From JBDUDK01 sp040002995 (lineage in GTDB: Bacteria > Actinomycetota > Acidimicrobiia > Acidimicrobiales > Ilumatobacteraceae), in NCBI GenBank assembly GCA_040002995.1, contig JBDUDK010000077.1:1-41100 (forward strand): 41,100 nt of DNA, in the 5' to 3' direction. The notes below the pieces were generated by a model. It worked only from the letters and a program-made list of their open reading frames with translations, was not told the DNA's origin and made no database searches. A program made the position numbers and the translations under genes. Shown here in pieces: positions 22,977-31,551 of the stretch (position 1 is its first letter; every line of letters begins with the position of its first letter).

Positions 22977-23657
22977 GTGTTGATTCGGCTTTTGCTGGCA
23001 GAGGACAACGTTCTGCTGCGCGAAGGGCTGGTTAGGCTCTTGTCGCAAGCCGATCATCTCGAGGTGATCGGCGCGTGCGGATCGTTGGACGAGCTGATGA
23101 CCCTCGTCGACGCCGATCCACCCGATGTCGTGCTCACCGACATCCGTATGCCCCCGACGCACACTGACGAGGGTATCCAGGCCGCGCGTTGGATGCGAGA
23201 GCACCACCCGAAGGTCGGTGTGGTGGTGCTGTCCCAGTACGCCACTCCCGGCTACGCGCACGCGCTTTTCGAGAACGGTTCAGACTCCCGCGCGTACCTG
23301 TTGAAAGATCGAGTGGCCGATGTCGACGAGGTCGTCTTCGCCATCGAGGCCGTAGCGTCGGGCGGTTCGGTCGTCGACCCAAAAATTGTCGACGAACTGG
23401 TCTCCGCGCGGTCGCGCGCACCGCGTTCGCCGCTCGATCAGCTCACCGCGCGTGAAGGTGAGATTCTCGCGGAGATCGCCTCGGGCAAGTCCAACATCGC
23501 CATCGCGAACACGCTGTTCCTCTCGGAGCGCGCGATCGAAAAGCACTCCAACTCGATCTTCTCCAAACTCGGTCTCACTGAGGAACCCGACGTGAACCGG
23601 CGCGTGAAGGCTGTACTTCTGTATCTCGCGGCCGAGCGCAGTACACCACCGTCATGA
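22977..23657 (+). CDS. NarL/LuxR-type response regulator
   Basis: From the GTG at 22977 the product has 226 residues. The receiver runs from ~2 to 120 with phospho-acceptor Asp55 (VVLTDIRMPP) and Lys110 (YLLKDR). The LuxR-type helix-turn-helix at about 157-201 reads LTAREGEILAEIASGKSN followed by NTLFLSERAIEKH and ends IFSKLGL. It is a DNA-binding transcription factor controlled by a HisKA_3-type kinase. The kinase at 26456-28537, which converges on this operon, is the obvious partner. The receiver is strikingly like that of the cyclase fusion at 29356-30711, with the same TDIRMPP/SDIRMPP, YLLKDR and VASGGSV blocks. The stop overlaps the next ATG by 4 bp. Confidence 0.88.
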   Translation: MLIRLLLAEDNVLLREGLVRLLSQADHLEVIGACGSLDELMTLVDADPPDVVLTDIRMPPTHTDEGIQAARWMREHHPKVGVVVLSQYATPGYAHALFENGSDSRAYLLKDRVADVDEVVFAIEAVASGGSVVDPKIVDELVSARSRAPRSPLDQLTAREGEILAEIASGKSNIAIANTLFLSERAIEKHSNSIFSKLGLTEEPDVNRRVKAVLLYLAAERSTPPS

Positions 23658-24055
23658 CCGCCGACGGCCAGAACGTGCGTGTGCTCGTGGTCGACGATCA
23701 GTTCCCCTTCCGCGACGCGGCGCGTGCCGTCGTCGACCGCACGGACGGCTTTGAGGTGATCGCCGAGGCCGCTTCGGGTGAAGCCGCGATCGAACTGGTG
23801 GCCGAACTCCAGCCCGACCTCGTTCTGATGGACATCAAGATGGGCGGCATCGACGGCATCGCGGCCACGGCCGCGATTACCGCGTCCGACACGCACCCGA
23901 TGGTCGTGCTTTTGTCGACCTATGAACTCAACGACCTCCCTCCCGCCGCGCGTACTTCCGGCGCGGCGGCGTACATCAACAAAGACGACTTCGGCGGACG
24001 GATCCTGAAGCGTCTGTGGGAACAAGGCGGCGACCCGACCTTCGCGCCGACCTGA
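23654..24055 (+). CDS. Receiver-only response regulator
   Basis: The 133-residue single receiver domain has acidic pocket VLVVDDQ, phospho-acceptor Asp60 (LVLMDIKMGG) and Lys110 (YINKDD). There is no output domain, so it may act as a phosphate sink, an adaptor or an allosteric partner. The ATG overlaps the TGA of the preceding DNA-binding regulator gene (ATGA), so the two are translated together. It converges on the fifth FtsX-like permease gene with 19 nt between stops. Confidence 0.85.
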   Translation: MTADGQNVRVLVVDDQFPFRDAARAVVDRTDGFEVIAEAASGEAAIELVAELQPDLVLMDIKMGGIDGIAATAAITASDTHPMVVLLSTYELNDLPPAARTSGAAAYINKDDFGGRILKRLWEQGGDPTFAPT

Positions 24056-24074
24056 CGTCTATTCGGCCTGACGT

Positions 24075-26459
24075 CTACTCGGTGCGCAGCACGTCGACGA
24101 GGCGTCGGCGGCCGGCGGAGATTCCCGGTCCGATCGAGATGAGCATCGCGAGCGCGAGTGCCCCGGCGGCGGGGAGGACGGCCCAGCCGACGGGTACGAC
24201 CGGGCCCGACGCCAACCCGACATCGTGAGCCACGAGTCGCCACGCCCAGCGCCCCCCGATCACGCCGAGGGGCACGCCGACGACGACCGCGCACGCGCCC
24301 GCGAGCAGTGCTCGCCAACTGACGGCGTGCTGCACCTGACCGCTGGTGAAACCGAGACTGCGAAGGACGGCGAACTCGTGCCTGCGCCGGCGGACGCTCA
24401 CAACGAGCGCATGCCCAAGCGTGCCCGCGGCTAGCGCGGCGACCAGTCCGGCGATTGTCCATGGCGCGGCCGATATAAGGCGCAGATTGCGAAGGTCGTC
24501 CTGCGGTCCCGGAACGGTGAGCGAAACGCCGTAGATGTCGTTGAGGTGCGCGACCACCCGCGATTGAGGAAGTGACCGATCGGTGCGGACGACGAGGTAG
24601 GGCGCGGGCGCCGAATCGAGTTTGGCGCGTACGGCTTCGGTGACCATGGCACCGCTTCCTGGCCCAGAGCTCGGGGTCACCGACCAGATGAGGGTCTCGC
24701 CGACTATCTGGAACGGGCCGACCGGCGCGGCCGCATTGCCGAAGTCCAACACTCCGAGTTCGTCGCCGACGTGCTTGCCCATCGCGCGCATAGTGATCGG
24801 CGCCAGTGCGATCTCGTCGTCTTTGACGGGCGCCCGTCCGGAGACGATGACGGGTGCGATACCGCCGCGAACGCCTTGCAGACTGACCACCCAGAACGTC
24901 GGAATACCGGGCACCGCGAAGGGGCCGGTCTCCGTCAGGAGCGCGAGATCGGTGATCACCGGATCTTTGGAGGCTTCTGCCACCTGAGCTTCGTCGTTGA
25001 GGGCGATGGTGTAGTCCCAGGAGGCGCCGTAGCGTTCGGATCTGGACTCGACGTGGTGGAGGCTGGCCACGAGCGTTCCGGCGGCCCCCGCCGTGGCGAC
25101 GGCGGCGCCAACGCCGAACACTCCGACCCAAAGGCCGTGACCGAACCGACGCGTGCCGACGAGCAACGCCGGCGGTCCACCGAATGCCATCCGCCATCTG
25201 ACGCGGGCCGTTTCATTGACTCCGGACCGGCCCATGACGACGCTCGCGACGATCGCCAGCGTCATCGTCGCGAACACCACGCCAGCGGCCCCGAGGCTCA
25301 GGACAGTCCAATCAAGGCGGAAGCCACGCTGCACTTCGGCCCGTCCGGCGATGCCCGTGGGCCCGAAGGTTGAGAGGCCAGCGGTCGCCGCCGCGGCGAT
25401 CACCGCGGCTGCTGCCGCAACGCCCGCGAACCGCAACGCGACGACGCTCGTTGCGAGTCGCCGATCGGCACCGAGGGACACGAACGCTTGTCGATCGACG
25501 AGTTCGCGACGCAACTGACGCACGATCGTCTGGCCGACGAAGAGAACACCGGCGGTGAGGATGATCATCGCGATGATCCACAGTGAGCGGGCTTGCAGTC
25601 CCGTCGATCGGGTCAGAGCGGTGAATCTCGGACTGTCTTCGTACGGGCTAACCAAGAGACTCCACTTAGGCAGCGCGGTGTAGAGGTCGGCGCGCACCTC
25701 ATCGAGGGTGGCGCCCGGTGCCAGCCAGAGATTCGTGGTGACGAACCCCTGGGCCACCGTTCCGTGGAGCCGGTACCACGCGGCGCTCACCATGACGCCG
25801 TAGTCAGGAACTCTCCCCTCGACGCCAGGCGGAACGCTGAGTTGTGGAACGAGGTCGGATTCGCTGCGGGTGATGCCAACGACATGAACGGTGGTGTGAT
25901 CCTCGCAGGCCTGCACGCCTTCGGAGAGGGTCGAGGCGCACGCGGTCACCGGCAACGTGTCACCGACGGACACGCCCAGCGAGTGTGCGGCGGACTCAGA
26001 GACCGTGGCCTGATCGGGGGCGTCGTCCACGGCAGTCCGTCCCGAGACGAAATACGCTTGGCTCACGGGTCCGTGTGACGCGATCAGCACTCCCGCCAAG
26101 ACCGAGCGCGTCTTGCCGTCCTTGCCGTCGACCATGATCGGAACAGCGGTGAACACTCGCGCGGCAACTTCGTGCGGGGATCGCATAAGGACGTTGTAGG
26201 CCTCGAGGTTTCGCGCGACGTCGAGACAGCCGGCAAAGTCGGCGTCGGGATCTACCCCGGGCGGGCACGATTGAAATGTTCCGTCCGCCAAGGGAAGCGC
26301 GGCCGTGCGCCGCGAGATGACCGTCGAGGCGCGACGGGAGTACTCCCACGCCGTCATGACGGAGGCACCCACCAAAGCGATGAACACGATGAGGAGAAAC
26401 GTGGCGCGCCAATGGCGGCGCAGTATCGAACGGGCCCATAGGGCCGCGGCTGGATTCAC
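24075..26459 (-). CDS. FtsX-like ABC transporter permease (paralogue 5, kinase-linked)
   Basis: This 794-residue double-FtsX permease has TM1 in RATFLLIVFIALVGASVMTA. The central helix group starts LWIIAMIILTAGVLFVGQT, and the C-terminal trio carries VLRSLGFTSGQ and ends LRTE. It is the only one of the five in an operon with an ATPase. The GTG start at 26459 overlaps the TGA of the histidine kinase gene, whose ATG in turn overlaps the ATPase stop. The ATPase-kinase-permease order recalls systems in which a transporter and a kinase sense antimicrobial or envelope stress together. A Bce-type HK is not present, so this is only an analogy. Confidence 0.88.
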   Translation of the reverse strand: MNPAAALWARSILRRHWRATFLLIVFIALVGASVMTAWEYSRRASTVISRRTAALPLADGTFQSCPPGVDPDADFAGCLDVARNLEAYNVLMRSPHEVAARVFTAVPIMVDGKDGKTRSVLAGVLIASHGPVSQAYFVSGRTAVDDAPDQATVSESAAHSLGVSVGDTLPVTACASTLSEGVQACEDHTTVHVVGITRSESDLVPQLSVPPGVEGRVPDYGVMVSAAWYRLHGTVAQGFVTTNLWLAPGATLDEVRADLYTALPKWSLLVSPYEDSPRFTALTRSTGLQARSLWIIAMIILTAGVLFVGQTIVRQLRRELVDRQAFVSLGADRRLATSVVALRFAGVAAAAAVIAAAATAGLSTFGPTGIAGRAEVQRGFRLDWTVLSLGAAGVVFATMTLAIVASVVMGRSGVNETARVRWRMAFGGPPALLVGTRRFGHGLWVGVFGVGAAVATAGAAGTLVASLHHVESRSERYGASWDYTIALNDEAQVAEASKDPVITDLALLTETGPFAVPGIPTFWVVSLQGVRGGIAPVIVSGRAPVKDDEIALAPITMRAMGKHVGDELGVLDFGNAAAPVGPFQIVGETLIWSVTPSSGPGSGAMVTEAVRAKLDSAPAPYLVVRTDRSLPQSRVVAHLNDIYGVSLTVPGPQDDLRNLRLISAAPWTIAGLVAALAAGTLGHALVVSVRRRRHEFAVLRSLGFTSGQVQHAVSWRALLAGACAVVVGVPLGVIGGRWAWRLVAHDVGLASGPVVPVGWAVLPAAGALALAMLISIGPGISAGRRRLVDVLRTE

Positions 26460-28537
26460 GGTAGGGGGATTTCGCCCCGGATCGACGTGCCCTTGCCGGG
26501 GGCCGACGATACGGCGAACCGACCGCCGACCGCTCCGAGACGATCAGTCATGTTCACGAACCCGTGTCCGGCTGCTCCCCCTCCGCGAGGTGTGAAGCCG
26601 ACTCCGTCGTCGATCACCTCGAACACAAGCTCGCGGCCCTGTTCGCGCACCAGGACCTGGATCTCAGCGTCGGCGCCGGCGTGCTTGGCCGCGTTCTGGA
26701 CGGCTTCGAGGCAACAGAAGTAGACGGTCGATTCGATCTCTGCTGAGTAGCGGCCGACGCCCTCGGTGTCGACAGTGGTCGGCAGCGCGGCTCGCCCCGC
26801 TGCGGCCGGGAGCGCCTCGCGCAGACCACCCGACGAGAGCAAGGGGGGAAAGATCCCGTGGGCCAACGCCCGCAGTTCGGCAATGGCGTCCTTGAGGTTC
26901 TCCCGTAGCTCATCGATCACCTTGGTCGCTTCGACGGGGTCGTCTTCGATGAGCTCTTCCGCCAAGCGAAGCTTGACTGCCATCGCTACGAGGTGCTGCT
27001 GGGCCCCGTCGTGGAGGTTGCGTTCGAGCTTGCGCCGTTCCGCGTCGCCTGCTGTGACGATGCGTAGCCGCGACTCCTGCAGCTCGACGTTGGTCTGCCG
27101 GAGCTCATCAAGCGATGCTTGGAGTGCGAAGTCGAGCTGCACGTTGTGGAGAGCGAGCGCGACCTGGCGGGCCAGTTCGGTGACCACCCTGTCGTTCTCC
27201 TCGGTGAACTGCTCGCCTTCTTCGGTGCGAGTGAGCACGATGAGCCCGAGGAGCGCACCGGCATGAGCGATGGGTGCGACCCGCGTGTTGGCACTGTTGG
27301 TCAAGGCCAGTTGAGGGATCCAGACGTCGAGCCAGGTTCCGCCCGAGACACCGGCTCGCGCCACGACCACCCGTTCCTTCTCACCGATCGTCAGCGGCGA
27401 GGCCTCTCGATGAGGGACCCCTGCGGTCAGCTCGTAGCGACCGTCGCCTCCGGTGAAGATCTCCACAGCCTTGAGCGACATTGACTTGCGCAACGACTCG
27501 GTGAGTTGCAGGAGCAGTTCGTCGAGCGGGATGGCGCGCGTGAGACGGGTACCCCACGTCCGCAGCGCCTCATCGGGCGCCTCACGTTCTCCGTACACGA
27601 GCTGGTTCGCGGTTTCGGACAACTTCGCGCGCACCGGCAGATACACCAGCGCGGCAAAGAGCGCGGCCCCCATCGAAAGCAACAGCAACGAGCGTTCGCC
27701 GTTGTGCAGCGTGCGCCCCAGAGATACGACGACAGCCACATAGGTGAGGATCACCACAGCGGTCAGACCGGCGAGCGCGACGGTGTGAGTGAGGAGGACA
27801 TCAACCCGCGCGACCATCCGCGCGTGTGTGCCGGCCACCAGTGATGCCGGGATCAGGATGGTGAGGGCGAGAATCGCCACTGGCGCATGCGGAGGCCACG
27901 TGGCCATCAATCGCAGTGCCACGATCGCCAACGTCAGCTCCAGCGCAACGGCGAGCGCCCAACCAACCCACTGCATTCGGCGCCGGTCAGTTGCGCCGGC
28001 GCGCCGGTAGCGACTGTTGGCCGCCGGGAGTCCTAGGACGGCCGCCGCCACCGACAGCAAGACAATCGGCCAGAGTTTCGGTCCTGACGTGTCGTGCGGA
28101 CCGATGAGTCCGAGGAGTGCGCTGACTCCGTACCCAAAGAGCACCTGCGCGCGCCGGGCCGGGGTACCAAGCCGCCCGTCGGGAAGCGCCATGAACAAGT
28201 GAAGGGCCGCCGCGGGGAGACAGCCGACAAGCAGCCGGGCGAGCGCCGGGTGGGCCCACGCGTCGAAAATCATCGCCCCTGCGATCAGGCTGGCGATGCC
28301 GAGCGCTATCGGACCAATGCGGTCGCTGCGACGCCGTACACCTACTAAGACTCCGGCGGAGGCCCACGCGACCGCGAGGATCAAGCGAACGATGTCGACC
28401 GCATGCGGTGTTGGCAGATGCGCGAGAGCCAGTGCGGCTCCGATGGCGGCCAGTGGGGCGACGAGCAAGCAGTACGCGGGACGTAGCTGGCTCGCGGACG
28501 ACGCCTCAAGCGTCGCTGCCCGGGCCTGCAAGGTCAT
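26456..28537 (-). CDS. Membrane sensor histidine kinase (HisKA_3/NarL-partner type)
   Basis: The 693-residue protein has about eight transmembrane helices in residues 20-300 and a GAF-like domain at ~325-470. A coiled coil then leads to the HisKA_3 motif at 498-520, RRKLERNLHDGAQQHLVAMA, with phospho-acceptor His509. The ATPase domain shows an N box (Asn615 in EAVQNAAKHA), DDGVGF at 643-648 and a GHGF loop. Such kinases sense signals in or at the membrane and phosphorylate NarL-type regulators. ATGA and GTGA overlaps on both sides place it between the ABC ATPase and permease genes, so transporter and sensor are made in fixed proportion. The regulators at 22977-24055 are likely targets; the cyclase-fused receiver at 29356 is a further candidate. 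Confidence 0.9.
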   Translation of the reverse strand: MTLQARAATLEASSASQLRPAYCLLVAPLAAIGAALALAHLPTPHAVDIVRLILAVAWASAGVLVGVRRRSDRIGPIALGIASLIAGAMIFDAWAHPALARLLVGCLPAAALHLFMALPDGRLGTPARRAQVLFGYGVSALLGLIGPHDTSGPKLWPIVLLSVAAAVLGLPAANSRYRRAGATDRRRMQWVGWALAVALELTLAIVALRLMATWPPHAPVAILALTILIPASLVAGTHARMVARVDVLLTHTVALAGLTAVVILTYVAVVVSLGRTLHNGERSLLLLSMGAALFAALVYLPVRAKLSETANQLVYGEREAPDEALRTWGTRLTRAIPLDELLLQLTESLRKSMSLKAVEIFTGGDGRYELTAGVPHREASPLTIGEKERVVVARAGVSGGTWLDVWIPQLALTNSANTRVAPIAHAGALLGLIVLTRTEEGEQFTEENDRVVTELARQVALALHNVQLDFALQASLDELRQTNVELQESRLRIVTAGDAERRKLERNLHDGAQQHLVAMAVKLRLAEELIEDDPVEATKVIDELRENLKDAIAELRALAHGIFPPLLSSGGLREALPAAAGRAALPTTVDTEGVGRYSAEIESTVYFCCLEAVQNAAKHAGADAEIQVLVREQGRELVFEVIDDGVGFTPRGGGAAGHGFVNMTDRLGAVGGRFAVSSAPGKGTSIRGEIPLP

Positions 28538-29262
28538 TCAGACGCTCGAGCCGACGCTGTGCTGCCGACTGCCGTGACGATGCCATCGTCGATCACCCGG
28601 CCGTCCTTCATGCGCACGAGGCGCGAGGCGGCGTCGGCCACCGGCTGGTCGTGGGTGATGAGAAGGATCGTCTGACCCGTGTCGTCGTGCAGCCGGCGGA
28701 AGAGTTCGAGAATCTCCTCGCCGCCGTCGGAGTCGAGTGCTCCAGTCGGTTCATCGGCGAGCAGCACGGTCGGGCGGTTGGCGAGCGCGCGGGCGATCGC
28801 CAAGCGCTGGCGCTGGCCGCCGGACAGTGTGGCGGGGGACGCCTTGGCCTTGTCGGGCAGGCTCAGCAGATCGAGGAGATCGCGAGCGCGGGTCTCGGCC
28901 TGCTTGCGCTTCAAGCCGGCAATCAGGGCGGGCATAACGACGTTCTCTTGCACCGTCATGCTCTCGAGCAGATTGAAGAACTGGAAGACGATGCCGATGT
29001 GCGTTCGCCGCATGCGCGCCAAGTCGTTCGCATCCTTGTCCTTCAACGACTCGCCGGCGACGAACACCTCGCCCTCGTCGGGTACGTCGAGCCCGGCAAT
29101 GATGTTGAGCAACGTGCTCTTGCCACACCCCGAGGGTCCCATGACGGCGACGAACTCGCCCATGGTCACCGTGAGGTCGGCGCCGCGGAGGGCACGAACC
29201 GGCGCCGTCTCCGCCTCGAACGTGCGGTACACGTTTTGCACCACCACGCTGTCGTCGGCCAT
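28534..29262 (-). CDS. ABC transporter ATP-binding protein (MacB/LolD type)
   Basis: The 242-residue ATPase has Walker A GPSGCGKST at 42-50, signature LSGGQ at 146-150, Walker B VLLADE at 166-171 and the switch His204. It belongs to the family that energises FtsX-like permeases. I prefer the ATG at 29262, preceded by GAAGGGAC at good spacing, over the ATG at 29283, which has GGGAG directly against it. Its stop overlaps the kinase ATG. As the only ATPase gene in the window, it may serve the kinase-linked permease alone or also the four orphan paralogues. Confidence 0.92.
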   Translation of the reverse strand: MADDSVVVQNVYRTFEAETAPVRALRGADLTVTMGEFVAVMGPSGCGKSTLLNIIAGLDVPDEGEVFVAGESLKDKDANDLARMRRTHIGIVFQFFNLLESMTVQENVVMPALIAGLKRKQAETRARDLLDLLSLPDKAKASPATLSGGQRQRLAIARALANRPTVLLADEPTGALDSDGGEEILELFRRLHDDTGQTILLITHDQPVADAASRLVRMKDGRVIDDGIVTAVGSTASARASE

Positions 29263-29355
29263 GGATCGTGTCCCTTCGCTCATCTCCCGCGCATTTTCGC
29301 GGAAGCCAGGTCATTTCAGCTGGATTCGCCTATTTCAACAAGGGCGCTGCCCCGA

Positions 29356-30711
29356 CTAGCCCGGTGAGGCTGGCACCCCTAACGCTGCCGGATAGGGGCC
29401 AATTCGATACGGACGCACGGATTTTTCACGCCCTTTGACGGTCTCCGCGTTCAATTGCTCGGCGTCGGTGGGGGGTTCCGTGAGGGCGTCCCACGTCGGC
29501 TCGCTGATCACGGTCTGGCCGTTGGCGGCGAACTGTTGGAGCCGCTGGCAGAGGTTCACGACGTCGCCGACAACGGTGTATTCGGCCCGCTCCTCTGAGC
29601 CGAGTAGAGCGGCTGCCACCTGACCAGTCGACACGCCGATCCCGATCTCGAAGGGCGGCAGCCCGGTGGATACCCATTCGACGTTCACGCTCTGCTGGGC
29701 CTGGTGCATCGCGTGGGTAGCCGCGAGCGCCCGGTCGGCGTGATCAGAGCTCGGCTCGGGTGCGCCAAAAACGGCCATCACGGCGTCGCCGACGTACTGC
29801 ATCACCGTGCCGCCCTGGCTGATGATGGCGCGGTTCATCTCGGAGCGGTGCCTGTTCAACTGCCGGGCGAGAGCCGAAAGGTCGGCGTGTTCGGCGATGG
29901 TGGAGTAGCCGCGAATGTCGCTCATGACCACGGTGACGGTGAGTAGTTCCGACTCGCCCAGACCTCGTCCCGACTCCAGCAACCTCTCGGCCACACCGCC
30001 AGGAAGCAGTCGCGAGAGAGACTCGCCCTGCTCCTCGCGACTGATGATCGCTTCATGCAGCATGCGGAGTTGGCGCAGTGCACCTTGTGCACCGGCGGAG
30101 GCGCTCTGGGCCAGCGTCGCGAAGAGTCGCTCCACGTCGTTGTTCACCGCCGCCGGCGTTGTCTTTCGGGCGACCGCGATCGCCTTGATCGGCTTTCCCT
30201 CGGCGAGCATGGCCAGGAGGGCTTCCTCGCTGGAGTCGAGACCGCCCTTGGTCATCGCGGGCCGGATCATCGCGTCGACGATCGAAGGGTCGAGCACCGA
30301 GCCTCCGGATGCCACGGTGCGCACCGCCGTGATCAACTGGTCGCCCTCGGCGATCCGATCCTTCAGCAGGTACGCGTAGCCGGCCGCGCCCTCACTGAGC
30401 AACGCGATGGCGTAGTCGGGATCATCGAACTGCGACAGAATCACGATCCCCGTTCCCGGGTGGCGTTTGCGGATCTCTTTGCACGCGTCGATGCCTTCGG
30501 ACTGAAACGACGGAGGCATTCGAATATCGGACACCACCACCTGCGGCTCTTCCTTCTCGGCGCCCGACACCAACGTGTCGTAGTCCTCGGCGACGCCGAC
30601 GATCTCGATGTCGGCATAGCGCGCGAGCATGGCCCGAACACCCTCGCGCACGATCACGTTGTCGTCGGCCAGGAAAACGGTGATTGTCGTCGTCGGCGTC
30701 GTCGTCGTCAT
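29356..30711 (-). CDS. Response regulator fused to class III nucleotide cyclase
   Basis: The 451 residues contain a NarL-like receiver at ~10-135 with Asp62 (VVVSDIRMPP) and Lys117 (YLLKDR). A degenerate LuxR-type HTH follows at ~157-200 (LLAMLAEGKPIKAIAVARKT), then a helical linker and a class III cyclase domain at ~255-440. The metal-binding residues Asp265 (MSDIRGYS) and Asp309 (YVGDAVMAVFG) are present. The adenine-selecting Lys and Asp are replaced by Gln305 and Thr379, so specificity for ATP or GTP cannot be assumed. M. tuberculosis Rv0386 also has Gln at the Lys position. Phosphorylation would be expected to control cyclic nucleotide output. Its ATG overlaps the stop of the metallo-hydrolase gene. 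The Thr-rich N-terminus comes from a short GTC-type repeat. Confidence 0.9.
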   Translation of the reverse strand: MTTTTPTTTITVFLADDNVIVREGVRAMLARYADIEIVGVAEDYDTLVSGAEKEEPQVVVSDIRMPPSFQSEGIDACKEIRKRHPGTGIVILSQFDDPDYAIALLSEGAAGYAYLLKDRIAEGDQLITAVRTVASGGSVLDPSIVDAMIRPAMTKGGLDSSEEALLAMLAEGKPIKAIAVARKTTPAAVNNDVERLFATLAQSASAGAQGALRQLRMLHEAIISREEQGESLSRLLPGGVAERLLESGRGLGESELLTVTVVMSDIRGYSTIAEHADLSALARQLNRHRSEMNRAIISQGGTVMQYVGDAVMAVFGAPEPSSDHADRALAATHAMHQAQQSVNVEWVSTGLPPFEIGIGVSTGQVAAALLGSEERAEYTVVGDVVNLCQRLQQFAANGQTVISEPTWDALTEPPTDAEQLNAETVKGREKSVRPYRIGPYPAALGVPASPG

Positions 30712-31550
30712 AGGTCGATCACCGCACCTTCTGTTGCAATGTCGACGTCGACAGATGGGTGCGCCGCGGCCACCTCGGCCGCGATCGCCCTCACCTGTTC
30801 GTCGGTCCGGCTCGGATCGTGGTGGTAGAGAAGAATTCGAGGGACGCCCGCCCGTTCGGCGAGGAGCGCCGGATATTCGGCCGCGCTGTGCCCGAACGAG
30901 CCGCGCACGGCGAGCTCGGCTGTCGTGTATTGCGCGTCGTGGATCAGCAGTTCGGTGCCGGCAACGAGTTCGAGGGCGGTCGGGTGGATCTCGCCGAGCC
31001 CGCTCTCGCCGCCGCCTAGAAGATGCGGGGCGTGATCGGAGAGGTATGCAATCGAGCGGCCGTGCTCGTCGGCCACCCGGTATCCGAAGGTACGACCACC
31101 CTTGTGTGGGATCTCGCGCGCCAGGACGTCGAAGCCCTCCAGGTCGTGATGCCCTTCGTCGATCGAGTCGAAGCTCCAGTCGCCCCGCAGCTCGTCGGGG
31201 GAGATCGGAAAGTTGGGCGGTGACATCATGCGCGCGAGCAGCTGCTTGGCGCGGCCCGCCTGCCTCGGCAGCAACAACCGCACCGATGCGTCGGGTCGGT
31301 CGCCGGCCGCGAAGAACGGCAGACCTTGCGTGTGGTCCCAGTGCAGGTGGCCCAACAGCACCGTGCCCCGAAACGGTGTGTCCCCGAGTACCGCCGCGAG
31401 GCGACGCAAGCCGGTGCCAGCGTCGAGCACAAGGCGAGGTGCCTCACCGTCGTGACCAACCGCGACGCATGAGGTGTGTCCTCCGACGCCCGCAAACTCG
31501 ATTCCAGGTGCAGGCGTTGAACCGCGCACGCCGCATATCCATAGGCGCAC
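30708..31550 (-). CDS. Metallo-beta-lactamase-fold hydrolase
   Basis: The 280-residue MBL-fold enzyme has an intact first metal motif, HLHWDH (His68, His70, Asp72, His73). Further candidate ligands are His149, Asp172/His173, Asp205 and the C-terminal His243-His244-Asp245 (YHHDPSRTD). The N-terminal RGSTPAPG and the overall order are those of the phosphodiesterase/RNase Z-like branch, not of drug-degrading beta-lactamases. Its gene lies between those of a cyclic-nucleotide-binding protein (1 nt gap, GTG start) and a cyclase (ATGA overlap). A cyclic-nucleotide phosphodiesterase role is an attractive inference, not proven by motif. Confidence 0.83.
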   Translation of the reverse strand: MRLWICGVRGSTPAPGIEFAGVGGHTSCVAVGHDGEAPRLVLDAGTGLRRLAAVLGDTPFRGTVLLGHLHWDHTQGLPFFAAGDRPDASVRLLLPRQAGRAKQLLARMMSPPNFPISPDELRGDWSFDSIDEGHHDLEGFDVLAREIPHKGGRTFGYRVADEHGRSIAYLSDHAPHLLGGGESGLGEIHPTALELVAGTELLIHDAQYTTAELAVRGSFGHSAAEYPALLAERAGVPRILLYHHDPSRTDEQVRAIAAEVAAAHPSVDVDIATEGAVIDL

Positions 31551-31551
31551 C

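Noticed and set aside
23920..25197. 425-residue Arg-rich open frame on the minus strand
   Set aside because: It overlaps the fifth permease and the receiver-only gene in another frame; composition is typical of a frame shadow.
30690..30711. GTC-type trinucleotide repeat at the start of the receiver-cyclase gene
   Set aside because: It is short and codes for a Thr-rich N-terminus. It cannot change frame by unit loss, so phase variation is unlikely.
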